Assembly: GCA_009930445.1 (NCBI GenBank)
Contig: RZYD01000042.1
Span: 1 to 12,826, forward strand
DNA: 12,826 nucleotides
Source: Bacteroidia bacterium
GTDB taxonomy: Bacteria > Bacteroidota > Bacteroidia > Bacteroidales > BM520
Direction: 5' to 3'
The position numbers and the translations under genes are program-made. The notes under the pieces are model-generated. The model was not told the origin of the DNA. It made no database searches and worked only from the letters and a program-made list of their open reading frames with translations. Numbering within the stretch: the stretch's first letter is position 1; every line of letters starts with the position of its first letter. This document shows, in pieces, positions 8,334 through 12,826 of the stretch.

Positions 8334-9026
8334 CTATTTTTCTTTTACCGGATAGAAGCGATAAATTGTCGCATCCTCATGCGTGATGCTTTCAATAACT
8401 CTTGCCTTGTCTATTAGCGGAAAAATATGCTCAGTAAGCCCGGAGGCAACATCTTCCGGGTAAAAGGTAACCGTCAGAATGCTTTTATCCGGCGTGGTAA
8501 TGGTTTCTGCCGCCCGGATGATTTTTATCGTCTTCCGGAAAAAGTACTCCCGGGTTAGTTCGTATTGTTGGTTGTAGACTTCGCGCTGACCGGACATCAG
8601 CGTATATCCCAGCTGTTGATTGAAATTTTGGGCTCGCGGATTGTCACGCAAAACAAGACAACGCGATTTTTCTGCAGGAAGGGATAGAAAAGATATTTCC
8701 AGTAAGATTAACGTACTGAAAGCCGGTATCTGTGTGTTCCAAAGTTGCTCTTCCCAGATAAATAAGCCGGCGTCTGATTCTAACGGTTCCCACTGAATGT
8801 TTTTGCTGTTGATTAGCCCGATGGATCGCCCTTCGTACCAAAGGGTAAAATATAGGTTTTGGTTATTATTTATGGAGCGAAACCAGGCCCGTTGCTGTTC
8901 CGGAGTGATGTGCTCGCGAAATTCCATGTAGCGCTGAATATGCGCCGCATTCCGCTGCCTGCGCAAGTGCTCCAGATCATTTTCTTCAAGCCTCTGGAGT
9001 ACAATGCCGTATTTCTCAATTCGCAT
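8334..9026 (-). CDS. GNAT-like N-acyltransferase with C-terminal extension (amino-sugar acylation)
   Basis: 230 residues. Residues 1-165 follow the GNAT pattern of WecD/PseH-type amino-sugar acetyltransferases: an early RRQRNAAHIQRYM (22-34), HITPEQQRAWF (39-49), a central strand YFTLWYEGRSIGLI (59-72), and the closing NPRAQNFNQQLGY (129-141), equal to the usual N-x-x-A-x-x-F-x-x-x-L-G-F. The pyrophosphate-binding loop, normally Q/R-x-x-G-x-G/A, here reads WNTQIPAFST (96-105) without the glycines. Residues about 168-230 form an extra alpha/beta segment that I do not recognise. Last gene of the four-gene operon; its start overlaps the end of the glycosyltransferase gene by 11 bases. In this context it likely acylates the amine made by the WecE-like enzyme, possibly from an acyl-ACP donor (inference). 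It could instead be a plain N-acetyltransferase. Confidence 0.7.
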   Translation of the reverse strand: MRIEKYGIVLQRLEENDLEHLRRQRNAAHIQRYMEFREHITPEQQRAWFRSINNNQNLYFTLWYEGRSIGLINSKNIQWEPLESDAGLFIWEEQLWNTQIPAFSTLILLEISFLSLPAEKSRCLVLRDNPRAQNFNQQLGYTLMSGQREVYNQQYELTREYFFRKTIKIIRAAETITTPDKSILTVTFYPEDVASGLTEHIFPLIDKARVIESITHEDATIYRFYPVKEK

Positions 9027-9969
9027 CGACAGTGGATTTTGTATTGCGGGGGGCCTTCCTGTCGATGGAATAGGCCGGGTTACCGGACTGATTCAGATAC
9101 AAACGCCTTAAATATTCCCCGATAATCCCTAACCCAAAGGTTATGAGTGCAGTGGAAAACAAAATGGCCACGATGAGTGAAGTGAATCCCATGGGTACAT
9201 CGTATAAGAGCTTCCGGACAATGAACCAAATGCCTCCTGCAGCAGCAAGAATAGAAATAATCAACCCGCTGAAGGTCATTAGCTTCAGCGGAAGCGTAGT
9301 GTTAAACACAAAAAGATTGTATAGTATTTTGGCCAAATTCCGGTGACTGTATCCTGATTTCCGGTACGCGGAGGCATGATGTGTGACTTCGGCAAAGCCA
9401 ATAGCCTGTGTATGCCAGTAGAGCATGTCGTCGAGATATACAAATTGCCATTGGAAACGGGTTATTTTTTTTGCTACACGTTGGGAGATAAGCCTGAATG
9501 AACTTCCGTTTCCCGGGCCATCGTTCATCCGTTGTCCTGAGATTTGAAGAAGTGTACTCAGTGTGCGCCGGAAGAATCGCTGTTTTCGTTGGGGGAAAAC
9601 CCCATAAACAAGTTCGGCATTTTCACGGTGTTTAGTGGCAATTAGCGTGGGTATATCGGAAGGGGAGTGCTGTAGGTCGTCGTCCATCGTGATGATTTCA
9701 TGGCCGCTTGCCTGTTTCAGTCCGCAGAGCGTGGCATTATGCTGTCCGAAATTTCGGGCCAGATGATAACCTGAGATATGCTGTGGATGCGCTTTTTGAA
9801 GAGATTTGATTACCTCCCAGCTCGAATCATGCGAACAATCATCCACAAAAATTAATTCCCAACTATGCCCCAAGGGTGTAAAAACAGCAAAAAGTTGTGC
9901 TGTGAGCTCCTGTAGTGCTTTTTCACTGTTGAAAACAGGGATTACAACCGAAAAATCAGGTTTTTTCAT
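9016..9969 (-). CDS. Family 2 glycosyltransferase, ArnC/GtrB-like polyprenyl-phosphate sugar transferase
   Basis: 317 residues from ATG 9969. The GT-A fold is clear: VVIPVFNSE (8-16), FVDDCSHDSSW (41-51), RNFGQHNA (72-79) and the metal-binding MDDDLQH (95-101). Two membrane helices at about 225-250 and 258-282, followed by GEYLRRLY, give the DPM1/GtrB/ArnC layout. Such enzymes move a sugar from a nucleotide to undecaprenyl phosphate at the inner membrane. The RNFGQHNA motif and the end of the protein resemble ArnC, whose sugar is an N-acylated 4-amino sugar; that would suit this locus, though GtrB-type glucose transfer is just as possible. The TTG at 9981, directly after the SDR stop, was rejected in favour of ATG 9969, which starts right before the first beta strand. 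Third gene of the operon. Confidence 0.85.
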   Translation of the reverse strand: MKKPDFSVVIPVFNSEKALQELTAQLFAVFTPLGHSWELIFVDDCSHDSSWEVIKSLQKAHPQHISGYHLARNFGQHNATLCGLKQASGHEIITMDDDLQHSPSDIPTLIATKHRENAELVYGVFPQRKQRFFRRTLSTLLQISGQRMNDGPGNGSSFRLISQRVAKKITRFQWQFVYLDDMLYWHTQAIGFAEVTHHASAYRKSGYSHRNLAKILYNLFVFNTTLPLKLMTFSGLIISILAAAGGIWFIVRKLLYDVPMGFTSLIVAILFSTALITFGLGIIGEYLRRLYLNQSGNPAYSIDRKAPRNTKSTVDAN

Positions 9970-9981
9970 ATCCAAATTCAA

Positions 9982-10722
9982 TTAACCACCCCCCAGAATT
10001 AAGTTGGTTGCTGTAACCCATTTGGAGGCATCCGAAAGGAAAAATACTACGGGATTGGCAACGTCGTCTGGCTCGCCAAGCCCCAAAAGTTGTTTCTCTT
10101 CGATTTTTTTTACCACCTCCCCCGAAAAATCATTCGCAGTTTGATTCAGCATTTGGGTTTTAACAAATGCCGGGCTGACACAGTTTACCCGTATTCCCTT
10201 GTGTGCAAGTTCTATCGCGAGTACCCGGGCATACCCCTCCATTGCCGCTTTTGCACTTACGTATAATGCGCCTCCCACGAACGGATACCGCGTACTTATG
10301 CTGCTGATAAAAACCAGCGAGCAGGCATCCCTGATTAATTTTTTCTTTCGTATCAATTGGTTGGACAGCATCAGTGATGCTTCAAAATTTGTCTGAAAGG
10401 TTTGATTATAATCATGTTGTGTAATAAAACCTGTAGGTGCGATAATGCTTATCCCTGTACTGAAGGCTGCTCCGTTAAGCTTTGGCAACTTTTGAACGAG
10501 GTTTTCCGTTTCTTCGGCGGAAGTAAGGTCGGCAGGGATCAGGCTATGGTCGCCGGGTTGCATCGCCTGGCGTGTCTCCTCCAGCCGTTTAAGGTTCCGC
10601 GCCGTGAGGATTACCGTTCCGTTCATTTCGCTGATACGGACACAGATTTGCCGACCCAGCCCTGAAGAAGCACCGGTTACTAAAAAGGTTTTACCTTGTA
10701 AATTAAAAGGATTGGCTTGCAT
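9982..10722 (-). CDS. SDR-family oxidoreductase, 3-oxoacyl-ACP reductase (FabG)-like
   Basis: 246 residues from ATG 10722, standard length for classical short-chain dehydrogenases. The NAD(P)-binding motif TGASSGLG is at 16-23, and the catalytic set N112, S141, Y154, K158 (YVSAKAAME) is complete. The usual NNAG motif is replaced by FSTGIS (87-92). R42 after the second strand (TARN) favours NADPH. It starts 2 nt after the stop of the KAS III gene and stops 12 nt before the glycosyltransferase, so it is inside the operon. An upstream extension to 10824 would lie within the KAS III gene and was dropped. Next to KAS III, the best guess is reduction of the beta-keto group of the acyl-ACP (for example acetoacetyl to 3-hydroxybutyryl); a sugar reductase role is possible. 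Confidence 0.8.
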   Translation of the reverse strand: MQANPFNLQGKTFLVTGASSGLGRQICVRISEMNGTVILTARNLKRLEETRQAMQPGDHSLIPADLTSAEETENLVQKLPKLNGAAFSTGISIIAPTGFITQHDYNQTFQTNFEASLMLSNQLIRKKKLIRDACSLVFISSISTRYPFVGGALYVSAKAAMEGYARVLAIELAHKGIRVNCVSPAFVKTQMLNQTANDFSGEVVKKIEEKQLLGLGEPDDVANPVVFFLSDASKWVTATNLILGGG

Positions 10723-10724
10723 AC

Positions 10725-11783
10725 TTATATTTCTATTAATTCGGGAATCACCAGATTTTCGGTGGTAATAAAAACCGTGCCCCACGACAGCCCTACCCCA
10801 AATGCACTGAGTATGAGTTTGCATTTCCCCTTCCTGAGGGGTTCGGAAATTTCCGAAACCATTGTCAACGGAATCGATGCACTGCTGGTGTTTCCGAATT
10901 TTGCTAAAGAGGTGGGTGTTTTATCCGGTGATATTTTTAATATTTTCCGTATGGTGTTGTTAATCAGTTTGTTGGCTTGATGAAAAATCACGAAATTAGC
11001 ATCTTCGATCGAAAGTGTATACTTTTCAGCAAGGGCTTTTATATTCGGGGCCACTTCGCGAAGCGCAAAATTGAAGACATCGATGCCGTTCATAGCCACG
11101 TGAAGGTCGCTGCGTTCAATGCCTTCGCTATAGGAGCGAAGTTCAAAGGATTTTTCGCTGACGGGATTTCGCATGCCTCCCGAGGGGATGATAATTGCAT
11201 CGTATCCGGCACCATCGCTTTGCATATTGAAACGGATTTCTTCTGCTCCCGGCTGATATTCCAGCGCAGTGGCTGTACCTGCATCGCCGAAAAGCGGATA
11301 GGCACTTTTATCACGGTACGATACATTGCTGGTAGAAATATCACCCACAAGCAACAGGGCTTTCCCAATCATCCCCGAATTGATCAATCCCGCTGCCGTA
11401 GCTAATCCATATACATAGCCTGAGCATCCCATCCCTACATCCATGGCCATACAGGTTTTTGGCAGCCCCAGCCGGTGCTGCAATATCCCGGACGTGTTTG
11501 GGATAATATAATCGTTTGATTGAGAAACGAAAATCAGGAGCCCGATGTCCTGTTTATCCCATTTCAGTGTCTCCATCAGTTTTTTTGCCGATGCGAAACA
11601 CATATCAGAGGTGGTTAGTGTAGCATCCTTTCTGACCCTGCGTTTTTCAACGCCTATGTTTTTTACCAACGACTCCCGCTCCTTATCGCTGATAAATTCG
11701 TAATCGTGGTTTGATACCTCATTGGAGGGAACGCAGGCGGATATTCCGCATAATTTAACATTAGGAATGGAAAAAATGGCCAT
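10725..11783 (-). CDS. 3-oxoacyl-ACP synthase III (KAS III, FabH-like)
   Basis: 352 residues, slightly longer than FabH. The catalytic triad is intact: C120 in GMGCSGYVYGL, H268 in FHQAN, and N298 in GNTSSASIP; the closing FGVGLSWG (328-335) is also typical. KAS III enzymes condense an acyl-CoA with malonyl-ACP to start acyl chains. Its place at the head of a glycan operon, with SDR and GNAT-like partners and an ACP fragment upstream, suggests a special copy that makes an acyl group for sugar decoration rather than housekeeping fatty acid synthesis (inference). Starter specificity cannot be read from sequence. First gene of the four-gene minus operon, with its own -7 element at 11813. Confidence 0.9.
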   Translation of the reverse strand: MAIFSIPNVKLCGISACVPSNEVSNHDYEFISDKERESLVKNIGVEKRRVRKDATLTTSDMCFASAKKLMETLKWDKQDIGLLIFVSQSNDYIIPNTSGILQHRLGLPKTCMAMDVGMGCSGYVYGLATAAGLINSGMIGKALLLVGDISTSNVSYRDKSAYPLFGDAGTATALEYQPGAEEIRFNMQSDGAGYDAIIIPSGGMRNPVSEKSFELRSYSEGIERSDLHVAMNGIDVFNFALREVAPNIKALAEKYTLSIEDANFVIFHQANKLINNTIRKILKISPDKTPTSLAKFGNTSSASIPLTMVSEISEPLRKGKCKLILSAFGVGLSWGTVFITTENLVIPELIEI

Positions 11784-11812
11784 TATTATCTGGTTTTTAT
11801 TCGAAAACTACA

Positions 11813-11820
11813 CAAAGATA
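11813..11820 (-). promoter_or_regulatory. -7 promoter element for the KAS III operon
   Basis: The minus strand reads TATCTTTG, a full TAnnTTTG match, 29 nt before the ATG at 11783. No clear -33 TTTG is seen. It would drive the KAS III, SDR, GT2 and GNAT genes as one transcript. Confidence 0.5.
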
Positions 11821-11940
11821 GGGTTTTGCCTGAAAAGTAGGACAGCTTCAGGGAAAAGATTTTCTGATTACCTGCCGGAGGTAGGTTTACATATTTATTT
11901 TTTATATCAGGGAGATTATAGAGTTTTAATGCTTTTTTTC

Positions 11941-11948
11941 TACCTTTG
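11941..11948 (+). promoter_or_regulatory. -7 promoter element left in front of the radical SAM pseudogene
   Basis: TACCTTTG fits TAnnTTTG fully and lies 22 nt before ATG 11971, which opens the decayed gene. No -33 box is clear. It may be a leftover of the once active gene. Confidence 0.4.
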
Positions 11949-11970
11949 GCCTGCTTATCGGATTTTATTT

Positions 11971-12641
11971 ATGGGTGATAAAAAGAAATTGGTGCTTGTG
12001 CTCCCAATCAGTATGTGGATTCAATTTGTATTGGGGAAGCCGAAACCATCTGGCCATAAATTATTACTGATTTCGAATCGGGTACTTTGAAAAAAAGTAT
12101 ATCGGGCAGTATCCTGATCTGAAGAATTGCCCCAAACCCAGAATCGATTTGTTTCATCCTGGATACCAATTTGCTTCCGTTCAAACGTCCCGAGGATGTC
12201 CAATGGATTGTTCATTTTGTTCTGTAACCGCCTTCAATGGCCATAAATATCGTGAACGACCGGTGAATGAAGTACTTGAAGAAGTGGCGCTTACAATGGA
12301 TAAACCGTTTCTTTTTTTGTGGATGATCATCTTGTCAATAACTCAAAAAAATCGCAACAGCGGGCTATTACTATCTTTAAGGGAATGGTAGAGAAAGGGT
12401 TACAACGTCCTTGGTTTACCCAGGCTTCCATGAATGTTGTTGATAATGAAGAGGTGTTAAAATGGGCTCATAAAAGTGGGTGCTACCTTAGATTGAATGC
12501 AAACATGGAATGGAAAAATATGCCTTACAGTAAGTATTTGCGTCGCACCGACTGGATTATAAAACTGTTTTATTTCACCGTATGGAGAAAATTCCGGGTC
12601 TCCTGAATGTGATCAATTTTCTGCACCACCCTCAAAAGTGT
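11971..12641 (+). pseudogene. Decayed B12-binding-type radical SAM gene
   Basis: Parts of one radical SAM protein lie in changing frames. ATG 11971 opens with GDKKKLVLVLP, like the N-terminus of the B12-binding domain. Most of that domain is then missing, and the frame changes at about 12000 to NQYVDSICIGEAETIWP, which ends in TAA at 12057. After ESGTLKK the frame shifts within the A-run at 12090-12096. The next piece carries the FeS cluster motif RGCPMDCSFC (Cys codons at 12197, 12209, 12218). A second shift in the T-run 12312-12318 leads to VDDHLVNNSKK and WFTQASMNVVDNEEVLKWAHKSGC. Further on, RRTDWII and then LFHRMEK (another frame, 12573 on) fit later parts of the family with material missing between them; this last stretch is tentative. 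The gene sits on the plus strand between two minus-strand acyl genes. No function is expected. Confidence 0.75.
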
Positions 12642-12751
12642 TTGGGTAATTGCATCAAAAACAACACATTATTTATTTATCTCAGGGTAGAGCAAATCTA
12701 TTTCATGAAGGATGTAACTTAAATACGGTTATTTCTGAAATGGGTTTCCCG

Positions 12752-12826
12752 TTACCCCATGCGTTGTTGAATAATCTGGTACAGATCATTTACTGTTTCC
12801 GACTGCTGGATATCTTCTGCATTGAT
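12752..12826 (-). CDS. Probable acyl carrier protein, C-terminal 24 residues (5' end beyond window)
   Basis: An open frame enters from the right edge and stops at TAA 12752-12754. The 24 residues (I-N-A-E-D-I, then S-E-T-V-N-D-L-Y-Q-I-I) match the end of acyl carrier proteins: the acidic segment before helix IV, then the T-V-x-D-L-Y-x-I-I helix. The phosphopantetheine serine (DSL motif) would lie outside the window. ACPs carry growing acyl chains as thioesters, and its place upstream of KAS III and SDR on the same strand fits a dedicated carrier. The short length keeps this a family guess. A PKS/NRPS-type carrier domain at the end of a larger protein is the main alternative. Confidence 0.55.
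   Translation of the reverse strand: MNAEDIQQSETVNDLYQIIQQRMG

Noticed and set aside
9970..9981. TTG start for the GT2 gene directly after the SDR stop
   Set aside because: ATG at 9969 is four codons later and sits right before the first beta strand; the extension adds nothing conserved.
10723..10824. 34-residue N-terminal extension of the SDR
   Set aside because: It lies within the end of the KAS III gene, and the SDR fold starts at the Met at 10722, with the TGxxxGxG motif at residue 16 as usual.
10977..11405. 142-residue open frame on the plus strand
   Set aside because: It lies wholly antisense within the KAS III gene, which has an intact catalytic triad; the frame shows no family motif.
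11722..12090. 122-residue plus-strand frame across the KAS III start and pseudogene start
   Set aside because: It begins antisense in the KAS III gene and covers both promoter elements; only its end, from Met at 11971, matches the radical SAM N-terminus.
1..12826. CRISPR arrays, tRNA genes, insertion sequences or phage genes
   Set aside because: No regularly spaced direct repeats, cloverleaf sequence, transposase or integrase motifs, or terminal inverted repeats were seen on reading both strands.

Overview
The window reads as a piece of a Bacteroidota chromosome. The best sign is a set of sequences fitting the Bacteroidota -7 promoter element TAnnTTTG in front of almost every transcription unit: 1098-1105(-), 5888-5895(-), 5944-5951(+), 11813-11820(-), 11941-11948(+), and a near-match at 1139-1146(+). 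The protein families agree: a large secreted VPS10/BNR propeller protein and a dense surface-polysaccharide locus. No tRNA, rRNA, CRISPR array, insertion sequence or phage gene was found.

Left part (1-4741). A membrane-anchored PHP-domain protein runs off the left edge on the minus strand. It is divergent from a 1088-residue secreted beta-propeller protein with ten Asp-box motifs. A strong 12-bp hairpin follows the propeller gene, and the rest of the 290-bp gap (4452-4741) shows no gene. Nothing ties these two genes to the sugar locus.

Middle (4742-8325). A WecE/RffA-type sugar 4-aminotransferase (minus) is divergent from a two-gene unit on the plus strand, a polysaccharide flippase and a sulfotransferase that overlap by ATGA.

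Right part (8334-12826). A tight four-gene minus-strand operon encodes, in transcription order, a KAS III (FabH-like) condensing enzyme, an SDR reductase, an ArnC/GtrB-like polyprenyl-phosphate glycosyltransferase, and a GNAT-like acyltransferase with a degenerate CoA loop and an extra C-terminal segment. Upstream, the right edge cuts what looks like an acyl carrier protein gene on the same strand. Between the two lies a decayed radical SAM gene on the plus strand.

Working model (inference): WecE makes a dTDP-4-amino-4,6-dideoxyhexose. ACP, KAS III and SDR make a short 3-hydroxyacyl chain. The GNAT-like protein puts that chain on the sugar amine, the GT2 enzyme loads a sugar on the lipid carrier, and the flippase exports lipid-linked glycan. 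The sulfotransferase may decorate it. The locus would then make a glycan with an unusual N-acyl amino sugar. Sugar-nucleotide supply genes, the main glycosyltransferases and the polymerase are outside the window.
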